From contig JAEUWP010000544.1 of assembly GCA_018524725.1 (NCBI GenBank), positions 1-64,000 on the forward strand: DNA of 64,000 nt. Reading direction: 5' to 3'. How positions within the stretch are numbered: position 1 is the stretch's first letter; each line of letters opens with the position of its first letter. This DNA comes from Podaxis mareebaensis. Lineage: Eukaryota > Basidiomycota > Agaricomycetes > Agaricales > Agaricaceae. Of the stretch, positions 10,901-24,373 are shown in pieces. The notes under the pieces are model-generated. The model did no database searches and had not been told where the DNA came from. It worked only from the letters and a program-made list of their open reading frames with translations. Both the position numbers and the translations under genes were made by a program.

Positions 10901-13028
10901 AACACACTACGGAGCCCCCTTCATCCGTCGTTCATCCATCTCCTTCGACTCCACCGCCAACTACACAGAGCCAAAGTCAATCTCTATCCCGGGGCTCCGA
11001 CTACGATGATGATTCGGACATGGACTTCGGCACCCCTGTCACTAGCCCCGTAATCATTGTTCCAGGTCCGAAGGTTGATGCTATTGACATGTTGCCGCCA
11101 CCTGTTTCCCCTTGTCCCGTATCCGTTGTCCCTAAGTCCAAAGACATGACTCCAAGGGCAAAAACCCCGAGGCCCGAGACGGGCGCAGGCGCTCCCAACG
11201 TCGTGACACCCCGAGCTGTGGCTCCAGCGACGGCGACTCCCGCAGTTCAGGCGCCACGAGTTATGACCCCGAAGCCGACACACAGCCTTCCGATTACTCA
11301 ACAGACCTGGAGAACGGGATTGGAGGAACGAGACGTTGATTCTGGCTTTCCTAGTGAAATGCACGAATCACATATTGAGGAGAAAGACACTGAGATTCAG
11401 ATATCTGGTCTCCATTCTCCGCGGGCGACAACAGTGTCTGTCCCCGCCCTCGCCCAATCTTCAGGTGCTGCACAGGCCGTTCAGGAGACTGCCATCCCAC
11501 CTCTACCACCAATATCAGCGCCGACACTTGTATCTACCACTCATGTCTCTCGAATACCTAACTCAGCCCTTCTACCAACCCTAGCACTGCCTACACAGCC
11601 TCCCTCCTCGACCCTGCTGCCTCTGCCTTCCCCAACCTCACCACTAACTCAGACTTCCGCCATATCGACGACTGAGCTGACTTCATCGAATCCTCTCTTC
11701 GCCATATCGCTGAAAAATAATGCAATCGTTCCTTCTGAAAATGAGATGCAACCTCCGCCAAGCCGTCACGACCAGGTTCGGAATCAGGTTCAAATCATTG
11801 AACAAGGTATATCCGTAACGCAGCCTCTGCCGCCTCCAACCCGCCTCCGATCCCAGGCTACTGTCCTTGAAGGCGCTACGACTCATCTCCCTGTACAATC
11901 AACCCCTCCTTACGAGCAGGAACCTGATAATGCGTACTCTCCCAGAGCTCATCGACAAATCAACTCCGAAATGCAACAACCATCCTCTCAGGAGCAATTC
12001 GGAGCGTCTCTACCTGACGTACGTTCCGTCATTTGGTACACACTTAATTTTTAATAACCATGCACTAAATTTATGTCTAGTCAACATGTCGCAAACGTCA
12101 GAGAGAAGATGAGAGTGATGATGAAGATGCAGAAGAAGTAGCCCTCAAGAGTCAAAAGAGGGGTGAAGGCCTTTCGATCCGAGAAGGCGGCATCGTGGTT
12201 CGGAAAGTTGTTTCGATGGTGCGGGATACACTGACGGGCCTGAATGATCTATTGGAGATTGCAGCGGAACAGGAACTTATACCCTTGGAGAAACTCAGAG
12301 GGAGGAACAAAGGAAAGGCGAAGGCAGTGGAATCGTTCGGGGAGGAGTCTCCGGTTCATACACCAACCACACCTTCCCCTTTTGTCCAAACGCCTGTTCG
12401 ATCCCTTACGCGTGTCGAGTCGAGCGAGATTTCCCGGCTGAATGAAGAGCTCCTGTCGATGAAAGCAGAGATGACTCAGTTGAAGGAGCGAAAGGTAACA
12501 GGCATCTCTTCAGAACAAGATCACGTACGTGCGATGCGGTTAGAACTGGAGACATTGAGGGAACAGATTCGCGTCCTCAAAGAGGCCAAGGCGCCCCCAA
12601 CGGAGTCGACAGAGGTGCAAGCGATGAGAGATGAAATCGCATTTCTCAAGAATGAGATGCGCTCGCTCCGGAGTAGCTCTAGACGATCCTCAATGGTTCC
12701 CTCTACTCCATCTACGCCAATTCCGAGCCTACGGTTTAACAACAGCGCTGTGACCCAGACGATTCACCCTCTGGCTCATTTACTCGTTGAACCCCATAGC
12801 GTCCCTCCGACTACAATAAACACTGCAATTCGGCCAGAAACCACTCAGACAGAGAGCGAGCCCTCGCAGTCGGCGCATTCGTGGAATTCCCATCCTCGCG
12901 AAGGCGGTAGGACTGAAAAACGGCCCGATGCACCACCCACCACGCCACGCTCTCCAGTTATTTTCGACGACATACCTCTTCCTGTGAAGTCCAAGAGGAA
13001 GACACGTATGATCTTCTCCAAGAGTTAG
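7981..13028 (+). CDS. Large Ser/Pro/Thr-rich protein with conserved N-terminal domain and C-terminal coiled coil
   Basis: I do not recognise the family. The N-terminal 330 residues look folded: WRHPDELDYFRPYDWS through KHGK-like basic loops to DWSRWALKGHKGF, then RGLKRDSEGKWVWVDEYVIK. They are encoded by exon 7981-8812 and the exon starting at 8915. The middle 900 or so residues are low-complexity Ser/Pro/Thr with repeated TPRAKTPRPET-like pieces. The last part (12075-13028) has an acidic patch (REDESDDEDAEEVA), a VVRKVVSMVRDTLTGLNDLL helix and heptad-rich coiled coils (about 12430-12690), ending in a basic tail (KSKRKTRMIFSKS). Reliable joins are 8812/8915, 10270/10323, 10429/10479 and 12019/12080. 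The exons between 9350 and 9700 are uncertain. The architecture suggests a scaffold or nuclear protein, but this is inference. Confidence 0.7.
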
Positions 13029-16000
13029 AGCAGACCCTATTTTGTTCTTGTTTTGCCTAGCTCGTCGTTCGTATTTCGTGCTCCTTGCCCCAACATGCGT
13101 AATTCAGTGCATCTATTTCTCTCATTACCTAATGTGTAAATAAGTTTTGACCTGGATCCTGAACCACATTTAGTTCATGTATATAGTCGGACGACCGTGT
13201 GATTGTATGAATCAGAGCAAATGTGATTCAGTTCATTTCTGATCCAAACCGTGGCTGGATCGACCTCTCAATGAAGAAAAAGACATTCTCTTGACATCTT
13301 CATCGATAAATGGGGTTTGCGTGTTTGAGCGAAGGTGGCCCGGTCAATAAACAAGTGGCCGTTGGGAGCTTAATCGCACTGATAAACGCAGTCATTCTAA
13401 TTCATTCGGATATACCCTCGGTCTCCTGACTATGTGTGCGATTGTTGTTCGGTCGCTCGTCGGTTACCATTTTTCGTTTCGAGATTGTGTCGACAGGTAA
13501 TTTCCGGGAACCCAAATTGTGGCGAAAGATCTGAGAAGGACATCTCCAGCAGTTATGAGCGTCACATTCCGATAAATTATAGCCCTGTTGTACTGTACAC
13601 TCAGATCATATTAGCTCTCTGCCCAACCATAACTGAAATGGGAGCTGACAGGCCGTGGTATTAAAAAAAAAAAAAGACAATGAAGTCATACCTTGCATAC
13701 GCGCCCCCCTCTAGAACCCCACCTCGGTTCACGCGGATGTTTATCTCGTCTCATACTCCGTGGAAGTCCTGACATGCAACGGCCACTCTTCACCCTGCTG
13801 AAACCGCAAGCTGCCGGCTGCTGCGACGGTGATTAGATGGATTGTATTGCGGAATCTCTGCGGCGCACGTCGGTCTTCAAGTATTTGTGGAACGACACAA
13901 GGAATTCAAGGAGTTCGCGCAGCTCAGGACGACTCTGCTAATGGGTTCAGAGAACTCTGGCTCGGGAACTTCTGATATATAACAGATAGATGTTCTCTTT
14001 TTATCTGAAACCAGCCCGAACAGCCCGGCGCAACATCAACCAGCGTCATTGTGATCACCTGAGTACCTTAGTTTTGTGAGGTGCTGAGCCAGTGTGAGAG
14101 GTGTCTCAGGCACTAACCACCCAGAACCTTACACAATGCGCGTAACCCACATGAACACCAGGCATGATCTCCAATCGTGAGATTTGAAAGATTTAATGGC
14201 GTGCAATTAGGCCAAAATATAGTAACTCCGTAAGCTGAGGAGGCGAACGCTTTCTTCGATACAGCCCAGAAGCGTCCGGAGAATATGCGGTTGCTATTCG
14301 ACGTGTTGCAAACCATGGCCCACTTTCAGCACGGGGCTAGCCAGAAGTCCTAGGATTAACAAGTTCTACCTCAACCGCACGGCCGCGGGGCAGGGAACCG
14401 CCAGCCTGGCTGAGAACTATCCTTTGGATTCATTAACGCCCCTCTTCCGTGAAAGAAACCGCGGTACAACCGTGTAACTTTGTATCTCAATAAGTTCATT
14501 CCCTTTGGCTTTCATATTGTATGTGAATTCGAAACACAACCTTGTTTGATCAGCGGCAGCGTGCTCATTGGTTCATTCATAGTAAATTTAGATACCGGTA
14601 ATTATACAAGAATGAGTGGGAAACCTGCCTCAAAGCCAAGCTTACCGCGAACACACATAGACAGATGGCCTTCATCCGTGAATTCATTTCAGCCCCTTTT
14701 GATAGATAAAACCCTCATCTGTGCCACCAACTGACAGTTTCTCGCTGGTGCGACTAGATCGGTAACACGTTCGAAACCAGTGGTTCCTTCCATTCTACCA
14801 CAGCGATGCGGTTTTGGGAATGGTGAGCTACAGGAAATGTGCCACAACGTGCTTCCCCTCGGATTCTGGGGCGGCTCCGATCGCGGGCCCGATCATACTG
14901 AGTGTTCCATTCCTGTAGACTTCAGAAGACGACTTATACCGGTGTTCTGGCCCAAATGACAGGCTCAGGGATTGGTTATCAGCGGAGTACTACAGCAAAA
15001 CAAGATGAGTATCATCCACCCACATTTTCTATGGTCCAGACTGTGGCTCGTTCACGGTACGACCAAGGACTGCGATGCGAGCTGGGGCGAAGATCGGGGC
15101 CGAGGCTTAAGCACCCCAAATATCGTTTGATCAATGCGCGACTTGTCTCATTAGTCTTCTCTCCTAACTAGTAGCTTCGCTATCTTGGATATCACACTCA
15201 ACGCATGCCTAGTATTACCTCCCCTATATCCGTTGTCTGGTTTGGACTCCGAAAGGAAGCCGCGGTATGCCGCCGACTATATAAAGAGGTGTGAGGAAGA
15301 CTTGGTGAGTTGCCGGACCTCCAAATCGGACCAGATACCTGAGATATAACAAGTTCGGTTGATTGATGAGTGTGTATGTCCGGCTGGTAGTTCTGGAGAA
15401 CCCGTGCTCTTGTCATTCCGTTTCGGGCATGTGACGTGGTCCAAGGGGCAGCACCTGAATTGAGACTGAGAAGGAACCCTGTCGGGGCGAGATGACTTGA
15501 GGCATAGGCATATCGCTTAAGGTAAATGGGCCCTTGGAGGAAATTCGCACTTTATAAAAATAAACCGGAGAAACAACGTTAAGAAGCTTGGTTTCCGACA
15601 TCACCGCAGAGCGCTACTTGCAAGAATTCCAGCGCTCAACGTCGGGGGTATTTCCGCACAATACAGAATGACATCTACCGTCCGTCGTAAAAGGAAAGGG
15701 CATCGTCAGTCAAGTGACAGATCATTTGCTGAAGACCATGCGTGGGGCTTCCATGATTGTGGAAAATATGTGGGAAACAAACCAAACAAACGTCAACTTG
15801 GCCAGCAGTGGGCGAGATTCGATGAGCTGCAGAATCCTGGAAACGATAGCAGAATAGTTTACATCGGTATTGGTGCAATATTGGACTGCGAGGATTGGTG
15901 CACGCAGAGTGATGCGTGAAAGGTTTCGCTATAAAAATGAGTATGTTATGGAATTGGGATGGAATGGGGTTTAGTGTTTGGAGCGGAATTCACATGTGTG

Positions 16001-16099
16001 TTGTCCCGCCCTTCCTTGTCCAACAATTGCCACGCTTCCCCGCATTTGTAGCGGTTCTGTGTCGTTTCTGCCCCTTCCCCAGACACTCTTTCTGTCCCC
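13029..16099. other. Three-kilobase gene-free stretch
   Basis: No open frame here has a recognisable domain, signal peptide or splice-consistent extension. A run of 13 A lies near 13664. I looked for terminal repeats and reverse-transcriptase or transposase motifs and saw none, so if this is old transposon sequence it is too decayed to recognise by eye. Confidence 0.5.
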
Positions 16100-18818
16100 A
16101 TGGATCTCTCGGTCTCTGTCCCTCCCAGTGCGTCCTCTATCAGCGGCGACAGTACCACCGCTAGCTCAACCTCTGCGACCCCCACTACTATCACAGACCC
16201 TTCCTCTGTTACAACCGGAAATGGCGCTGATCAGTCCACCGCGGAAACTTCAAATAGCTCACCAACAGATGATCCCATCCCGTCCTGGAAGCCCAATTAC
16301 AATCTCAGTTCCCCTCCCGATGTCAAACGGCCCTACAATCCTGAGGAAGCTCTGGACGATATACCAGGTGTGAGCTACGCGTTGGAGATCTTCTTGTCAT
16401 CCCATATGCTCGAATCTGAGGAGTACTGCCACAAGATGGATGAGACTAAGTGAGTCGTTGTGGTTGTCCTGGTTTGGCGCTTGTAGTGCTAAATTTTCTC
16501 CCAGAGAACGCCTGTATTTCGCCACAGGCTATGGTCTGATCCAATGTGTTAAGGGATTGATGTCATACGAGGACGATGTGTGTACTCAAGTTGTGACGTC
16601 TAATCGATGGACTGACGCTCTTCACAGGACCTTCTTGCCGGGATTCGCCACACAAAACATGGCAATCACATCGCCAGTCAACACCGCAAGAAGCAAGCAT
16701 TCCTTGGTTCTCGTCTCGCCGGATATGTCGTTTCCCACCTCGCCTCTGGCGTTAGTCACATCCGAAATATGACACCAGTGGAACGACACGCAGAGCTCGT
16801 CTACGCCGAGAGCTTATTCGAGAAGGTTAGAATTTCCTTAGACGGTATTCTCCCATCTTCATATCATCTTACAGGCTTTACTTGGAATTGTCTATTCCGG
16901 TGACTGGCTGGCCTTCATCAAAGAAGCGTGCGTAGCATCTAGCGATAATTGAATATGCTTATCGATGTCGCTCGTGCTATGCAGATTGAACATGAGGACG
17001 ACGATTGGGGTCTACCGACAATTGGGTCAATTCCTTGATGCTGTAGATGCTGAGGCAACCGCTCGTGGTGAAGGTCCGATTGACAAGACAATCGATCCCC
17101 ACTTCCGCTCTGGTGTCTATCTTGGTCTTGGGATAAGCCATATTATTTTGAGTCTGATGCCTGGAAAGCTTATGACGCTCGTCGAGCTGTTCGGATACCA
17201 CGGAGACCGCAAGTTCGGTCTGGAGGCTTTGATGAAGGCTGGCGGGTGGACGCGTGAAAAGGATGAACCCGAGATCTCTGCTAGTGCGTGACCCCCTGGA
17301 ATGATCTCGAGTCTGACACTGACCCCGTACATTCCAGAGGAGGAAGGCGTCCGACGAACTATTTGCGACATGGCACTGCTTATATTCCACCTCGTCCTCT
17401 CAAGTTTTACTTTCGATGGTGTTGATATCACCATCGCCGCCAAAATACTCCAGTGGAACCTAAAGCGATACCCAAATGGTATGTTGAATACCTCCATCGT
17501 TCAACAATCCCACTAAGAAAATGCAGGCGTTTTCTTCTTATTCGGCGCTGGTCGCCTCGCTCTCTGCCAGTCCCAGCCCGCAAAGGCAGTTTATTATTAC
17601 ACCAAGGCTATGGAATCCCAGACGCAATATCGCAATCTGCATCATATATCCTTCTGGGAAATCGCAATTGCTAATCTCGCTCTATGGGATATCCCCGCTA
17701 GTCTGAAGTGCTGGACTGACCTAAGGGCTGAAGCTACAGTATGTATAAGTCTACTCTATTGATCGTGAACACTCACCAAAGACCCGATAGTGGTCAAAAG
17801 CTATCTATACCTATGGGATGGCCGTTTGTCTGCTGGAAATCGGTGATGAAACTCAGAAGAAAGAAGCAGCGAAGCTCTTGGAGAAGGTTCCCGATTTACG
17901 GCAGAAGATTGCAGGGAAGTCGATTCCTCTTGAGGTGCGCCACTGTTCATTGTTGACCTACGAATTGCTCACAAGACCTTCCGCCTTCACAGAAATACGT
18001 GGCTCGGAAAGCTCGCAAGTTCTCACAACAAGGCAATCGGCTTGCTCTACCTGCTCTCGAGCTTGCTTATATCTTCCTTGGCATTACCCACGCCCCACGA
18101 GAAGTCATCATCAACAAGATGCTGCCGGAAATCGAGAAGATATTGTCCAAACTCAATGCGCGCAAGTCCAATCCCAAGAAATACGAGGGGGGCCATGGAT
18201 ATTGGGATGATTACTGCTTAGCTCAGTTCCTAAAGGGCGTTTGCTTGCGTTACGTCGCGTATCCGGTGAGTGTAGGGTTACCGATGATAGAGTCGTCCTA
18301 ACGTATACCTCAACAGGATCCCGACGCCATCTGTGATCCGGATGAGCCCGTGGCGATCCCCAAAACGCAAGCCGAGAAAGAGTCCGAAGAAGCTTTCCAG
18401 CTGGTGTTGAAGCATGGTCCCAAGATTGAGCTAGACCATCACCTCGTATATCACGCTCGTTAGTACAAGTTGGCGTACACTTCATCCTTTCCCGGCTGAC
18501 TCCGGCTCGTGTTCCGTAGATTACGAGCTGGGGAGGTTGTTGGCTTGCCAGGGCAATCACGATGCTGCTCGAAATGAATTCGAACTCGTGATCAGTGGGA
18601 AACATCTAGAGGTTGGTCCTTCGGGCAAAAAGGTGCGATAATAGTGCTCAAGCTGGCTTCAATCATCACTGACATATGGTTTTGATAGGGTAAATATAGC
18701 ATGGAGGTATGTTATACGATATCACTTGTCTACTCTTCTCCCTAATTACAGCTTTCAGAACGCGCTCCATATGAGATGCCATGCAGCTATAGACGCGCTT
18801 CACCAGAAACGCTTGTGA
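16100..18818 (+). CDS. IML2 / TTC39-type protein (DUF3808)
   Basis: Many short exons assemble into a protein of about 700 residues of the IML2/TTC39 family. In yeast, Iml2 is a mitochondrial and lipid-associated factor linked to clearance of inclusion bodies. The N-terminus is Ser/Thr-rich and disordered, and the conserved core begins at about residue 75 (EALDDIPGVSYALEIFLSSH). Family blocks follow in order: ERLYFATGYGLIQCVKGLMS, HAELVYAESLFEK, ALLGIVYSGDWLAFIKEALN, GVYLGLGISHIILSLMP, ELFGYHGDRKFGLEALMKAG, GVFFLFGAGRLALCQSQ, SFWEIAIANLALWDI (TPR-like helices) and YHARYELGRLLACQGNHDAA. The protein ends ...DALHQKRL at 18818. Every intron examined is GT-AG and about 45-70 nt. I saw no break. Confidence 0.85.
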
Positions 18819-20117
18819 CCTGCTCGCCGGTTTGCCGCCATTTTATGTCGAACACTTTGATCTCTTCGATTGCTTTATATATTTTGTACACATGTTCAAC
18901 TATCTGTTGCCTTATTACTTCGGAACCAGTCAAGATGTCTGCATTTACCCGAACTTGTATCACTGCTATTTCTAGTCTGACCCTCAAGTCTAGATTGTAT
19001 CTAGGATCAATTTGGCATCCTTTACTTCGCCTTTTCCTAAGCCGTATTGACTTCGCCACCCGTAATTATGACCAGATCTGTGCTCAGTGACAATAGTCAG
19101 TACACTTCGTGGGAGTACGAGAAGCCTCCAAGTGCTTCTAGCTCACAGTTGAACGCGTAGTACCGGCGAAAACCGGCTTTCAACATATACATGTCGCTTA
19201 TCCTTCCGTCTAGTCTGAGCCTCAAACCATTGGTCCCAGCCTCTTCATGAAATAGCACCGAGTATATCAAGTGAGCTGCCGTTTGGCACCTGACCTTTAC
19301 ATCTATAGCCTTGCTCCCCGGTTAGGAGATGACAATGATCATCTGTCCTACAGAGTACAATAGACCGTGGTACTCGAGAGTGTCGAAGGCGGTTCATATC
19401 CTCCGGGGGGAGTTGCAACGAAGTTCTTCTAATTTCGTACCGTCGTACCACATGTATCACGCTTTCCAGGACCCTTCACTACATGTGATAAGTTACAACG
19501 ATGTTTCCCCGGCTAATGGGATCCTACTAATCAGGCTTGGCCCTTGTCAGAGACAACCGTACCCTGATCGCATATGGCAAGCTCAACGGTTTCACTTGTG
19601 CTGTAACTTCACTCAACTTCACTCACGGCCCCAACCTTAAGGCGAAGGTCTATCGCAGACACAATCAGGTACGCAAAGTGCACTTCGTCGTCATGTGTAG
19701 GATATTAAGCGGCCGCTACAGCGCTTGACGTTTTCCCCCTCTGACGAGTACCCGAAACCTGGCATTAGTTGAAGAGAAGCGATCCGGATTGCAGAAAATT
19801 TATGTCCGTGTTTGCTTTTCTAAGGTAGTGAGCAGCGGGAGGTAATAGCGGCCCATAGCACCTCAGTTAAGGTGAGTCTATCGCTACGTTGAACCCCAAC
19901 CCGGGCCATGATGCTTCCATGTCAAGTTGACCGAAAGGACCTACAAGTGAGAAACGCACTCTAACGGCCTGTTCTTCGGGAGAATCTCGCTTACGGGCAT
20001 CTGTCACCGTTAGGCATTTGGACATGGCACCAGAGTGTATTTGATCCTTGAACCTAATCGAGGGCATAAAACCGAACGCCGGTCAATGATTGTCATACAC
20101 CTCAGTACCCCAGAATC
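18819..20117. other. Intergenic stretch, no supported gene
   Basis: Several short open frames occur on both strands, but none joins to a neighbour through splice sites or shows a known motif. I see no RNA gene or repeat. Confidence 0.5.
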
Positions 20118-20366
20118 ATGCGCCTTCTACTTTTACTCATCTCTTTCGTTTGCCTCGGTGCCCAGGGTGTGCCGTTGGCAGTTACTACTACCGCCATTCC
20201 GACGACTAGCACCACTCTGGTGACTCTAAATTTCCAGCCGTCCAGACCTCCAGCTGACCTCCAGCCTAATACGTAGGGATATTATACAACGGGGTCCCCT
20301 GACAGCGGAACGACAACGTGCGTTACATGGTGGCTGCCGAGCCCAGAGCCGACTACGACTGTTTGA
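20118..20366 (+). CDS. Possible small secreted Thr-rich protein
   Basis: The ATG at 20118 begins a clear signal-peptide-like stretch (MRLLLLLISFVCLGAQG), followed by a Thr-rich segment (VTTTAIPTTSTTLVT). The frame reads to a TAG at 20274, giving 52 residues. Removing a very short GT-AG interval (20273-20305, 33 nt) instead continues in frame through CVTWWLPSPEPTTTV to a stop at 20364-20366, giving 71 residues. A 33-nt intron would be unusually small for a fungus. The product would be a small secreted protein of unknown role. A chance open frame cannot be excluded. Confidence 0.35.
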
Positions 20367-20518
20367 ATACTGTAAGCGACCATATTATCGCTATTGATCG
20401 TCCAATTTCAGCCTATTGCTCAACGCTGTACCTCAGTGTATCGAGAACGCCTATTTTGGCATTTGGTTAACCGGATAAGAAATTGGGCCTTGTTGATTAT
20501 TGAGAATGTATGTTTTGA

Positions 20519-22604
20519 CTATACGGCGAACCGTGATCGGCGGCGCAGACGGGGCCCAATCCTCGAGAAGACGAAACTGAAACGGGTTTCAGACGGAAAT
20601 ATCTTCAGAAAGCGGATCAAACTCACGGTAAGGGTGTCATAACTGCTGTTAAACCGGCCAGAAGAGCAGTCGCGCCGACCGTTCCAAGTTTTTCATACAT
20701 CGCTCCCGCAAATAATGGAAAGACTGCTGCGAAAGTAGATCTCATGGCGCTGTTTGCAGCCATGGCAGAAGCAGCGATGGGTCGGTATGTCGTGACGAGA
20801 TAGGTGAACGTCGACGTAAAGACGAAATAGATTCCGCATCCAAACGGAACCGATGCTATCATTGGGACGATCCAAGGCACCGCTGGGTACGTAGTGAAGG
20901 CTAACCAAAATAATCCTGGCATGAATTAATAATTGTACTCATTACAGCAAGTTTTTCAAAGGGTAACCTACCAACCGGTACGAAGATTGCACCAATTTGT
21001 CCCATGTAAAGCCGAGCTTCGGGCGGCAGTGCTCCCCCATTTCTTTTTGAAATCCTCTCGTATAACCTTATTCAGGAGCCAACTTCGCTCAGATCTCTGA
21101 TGATGATAATGAGTACCTATTCCAGTATGGTTGAGTCAATAGACCGAGAAGCATTCCCACTCCTATCCCGAGAAATCCTAGGCCAGTTTCCTGAAGGCTA
21201 AACCCATGTCCATCCTGGAAAATGACCGGATATGCTTGAAACGCCAAATACAGTATTCCTAGAATGAGAGAGGTCCTAATGAAAGGATTGAATCTTACTC
21301 CTTACGCGGGTTATCAGAAGTCCTACCATATATCCAGAAGAAGTGCCATCCGGTCGAGGAGTAAGAGCTCTGAGGGGATCTAAGCATCTCACCGCTACAA
21401 GGCGCTTATATACTTACTGAAGGGAGTGTAACAACTGATAACGATTGCCTTCAGGACCCCTTTCTCGACCTCATTCGTGCGTTTCTCTTCCTGAGCTGAC
21501 ATGAGATCACATCTACAAGGGATGATATATCAGACTCTTCACGTCGGTTGTATCAACCTAACGTACCGTCGAGCCTTCGCTTTCAGCAAGACTGGAATAT
21601 ATGTTTCGGGGACAAACTAATCTCTCTCGTAAGGCACCAATCTGACTTCGCTCGCCTCTTCACTCACGAGAACGATGGCAAGGAATTGCCCAAAGGACCA
21701 GATGATTATGAGGTAATACGTCCAGCGCCAATCCACGCGCTTTGTGTTGAAACTGCGTCGTTCCGACGAGTCTTTTCCTGACTGCAAAATAACTCACCTG
21801 GTTGATGAATCTATCGCCTGTTTACATCAAGCAGCAATCAGAAGATCACAAACGCTTACCCCCCCAGAAGAGGCCCAAGGACTGGACCCAGAAAGGGACT
21901 AACGGTGTATAAAGCCATGGGGCTTGTCTCAGAGAATGAGCGCCCGCTTTTGGCATTTGTAATACTTCCGTACCTTGTTACTGTCGCATCAGAGAACAAA
22001 TCACTGACGCTACCACCTGCAACGCTCAAAAATGCGGATCCGCAAAATCCTGTAATGAATCGAAAAATTAGAAAGGTGGCTATTAGAACCGTATGATAAT
22101 CAGCTACATTGAAATTGACCATGATAACTTGTCACCCTTACCTATATTTGGTGCAAAAGCGACGGGCCACGCGAACACAAAAAACAGCCCGTACGATATG
22201 CGATAGATGGGGTTTCGTCCGTAAACCTCTGAAAGTGGTCCAACAATCAACGGTCCAAGACCGAGCCCCTCGACGAAGAGGCTAATGGAAAGCACCGAAA
22301 CAGTGTGTCCCACGTGAAATTCCATAGATACGCCGTTTTCAGCAAAAGCAGCCTATAACACATGAGGCGAGGGACTATCGGGATACATATCCACTAGATC
22401 TCGCACCAATGATGAAGCACAGGTAACACACAACGAAGACGCACTAATCACGACGACCACTAGCCATTTTCTCCAGGTTGGGAGATGCTGTGGATGTTCG
22501 CCGGGTTCCAGAACATCCGGAGAAACGGGGTTCTCAGGGTTGACAGGGCCACAAGCCAGATCTCCTTCGTGTGTGATCGTTGACGTTGACGGAGTTGTCG
22601 GCAT
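20519..22604 (-). CDS. MFS multidrug/polyamine transporter (DHA1 type)
   Basis: This is a plasma-membrane proton antiporter of the major facilitator superfamily, of the type that exports drugs or polyamines. Around ten exons join in frame. The cytosolic N-terminus is disordered (PENPVSPDVLEPGEHPQHLP), followed by WRKWLVVVVISASSLCVTCA (TM1) and AAFAENGVSMEFHVGHTVS. Next come the motif-A-like loop GPLSEVYGRNPIYR between TM2 and TM3, GGSVSDLFSDATVT / SPMALYTVSPFLGPVLGPL (TM5 region), WRWTYYLIIIWSFGQFL and FVPETYIPVLL before the central loop. The C-terminal half includes PIAASAMAANSAMRSTFAA and ends with an Arg-rich tail (FSRIGPRLRRRSRFAV). Every junction checked is GT-AG and keeps phase, so the gene looks intact. 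The substrate is not deducible. Confidence 0.85.
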
Positions 22605-24373
22605 GGAGCGTGTTCAGAAATTCAAGGCGACGGAGAGAGATGATACGGGTGAGCAGGTGAGTGAAAAGCAGATATGTCAAAGGTGGGCAGCATGATGTAT
22701 AAGCGAGCCTCCCACACTGCACGCACCCGGAAAATGTTGCTGACTACTCCTTAAACCTGTGGTAATTTAGCCGAATTTTTCTCGCGCTTTTGTTTAGGAA
22801 GCTCTTACCGCAATCTCCGGCGGTTCCCACGTGGCAGAGTCCCGCAATTCATCATTATTCTCCTTGTACAACCTCTGAGCAACAGACTCACTCTCGCTCG
22901 AGTCCACTGAGCAAGAGATCATTGAAGAGCACTACCCTCACCTATTTTCAACCAGGAGTTCTTAGGGTCCTCTGGGAATCTGATTGGATGCCTCAAATCA
23001 ATGGACGGGCTTCATGTTCCCATCTGTTTCCACGTGCTTCCGGCATCTAAAGGCGTGCAGGGGGAGTTAGAGTCATTCGACTGACGTTGAGTGTAGATAA
23101 ATTCCACCTCCCAGTGATGATTCATATACACGTACAAGAGATTCCCCGAGTGGTTTTAAGCTTTCGGTAATCAATGTCGCTACTCCATTGATTCCCGCTG
23201 CTGTGAGCTGCTGATGCAGAAAGATATGCAAATGTTCCTGCAGGTCCATATAATATACGGAAATTCCCTAACTTTCCCTGCGAATTCTACCGGTGAAACA
23301 TTTGGGTAGAACACCGATCACGGTGACCTCTGAACGCAGTTTTGTCAACTATTGTCCCTAGTTCTCTCCCATTGTCAACCAGAAGTTAGCCAACTAATTC
23401 AACTCTCGCTGTTTCAGTCTCGAGGGACGGATCCTCGCGCGTATGCATATCAGTTTACCTAAGCCTTGGTAACCATCGCACAAGTTCTCGAGAATCCCAC
23501 GTACAGTTCTTTTCTCCCGGCTCGGCAATTAAAGCGAAGGCAACACAAGCCTACACAAACACATCGTCTCCTGGACGATTTCGGCAGCTTCCAATCCATC
23601 TGCATACCGATGTTGAGCCCCTATTGTTACTGACGATATGGCGGATCAACGATCTCTGACTCGGTTTGGAAATGGGAATGCATCAGTGTGCCTTGGACCT
23701 GGGAAGGATGCCGTGATCTGTGAGGCATACTATACGAAACAAGAAATTTTAGATCATTTATACAATTTATTAAGCGAAGGGACTGCGCACTCTACGGTGT
23801 TTTAGGAGTTAAGAATGATAATGAGGTTACGACGTTTAGCTGTGTTTTGCGATCGCTTGAGGACGTTTGGAGGAACTCTAAGTTTGTGGCGATTTCTACC
23901 TGGCCTTGGAGAACAAGGGTCTTTGTTTGACGTATGCGACTCACCCCCTGTGCGCACGGTTCTTCACAGTTTCCGAGAACTTCGCAAATCCACGGCCTCG
24001 CGTAGCTCTTCATCATCATCGCAACCTCACAAATTTGAGTCGCCGACGGAGCCCGCCCTCAGACGATGGAATGAATCTCGATCATTTGAACAATTGATGC
24101 CCAATTGTTTAACAAGAAATCAAGGGCTCGATCGCAGATCACCAAATCGGATCTCGTACAGTTTTCCATGCCACTGTTGGCTCCGCTGGTCTATCACACA
24201 ACATTCCAAGCATATTCCAAGCATCCCTTTTTAGTGGCGGCCAACAACATGCGCTGGCAACACATGTGGCAATCTGTTTATAGATGAAAATCCAAACAGC
24301 TCAGTGTGATAAAATTGAACCAAAGGTATCTGATGAACGATGCAAGTTCCGACGACTCAAAAATAGGCGTGAG
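22605..24373. other. Intergenic stretch, no supported gene
   Basis: About 1.8 kb without a convincing gene. The right part of this gap (about 23800-24300) has open frames of 60-140 codons on both strands, but they lack domains and conflict with one another. The first 100 bases are the transporter promoter. Confidence 0.5.

Noticed and set aside
13660..13680. Run of 13 A
   Set aside because: Could suggest a retroposed poly(A) tail, but nothing resembling a spliced gene copy precedes it.
14100..15930. Several 60-90 codon frames on both strands
   Set aside because: No domain, start context or consistent splicing; compositionally ordinary.
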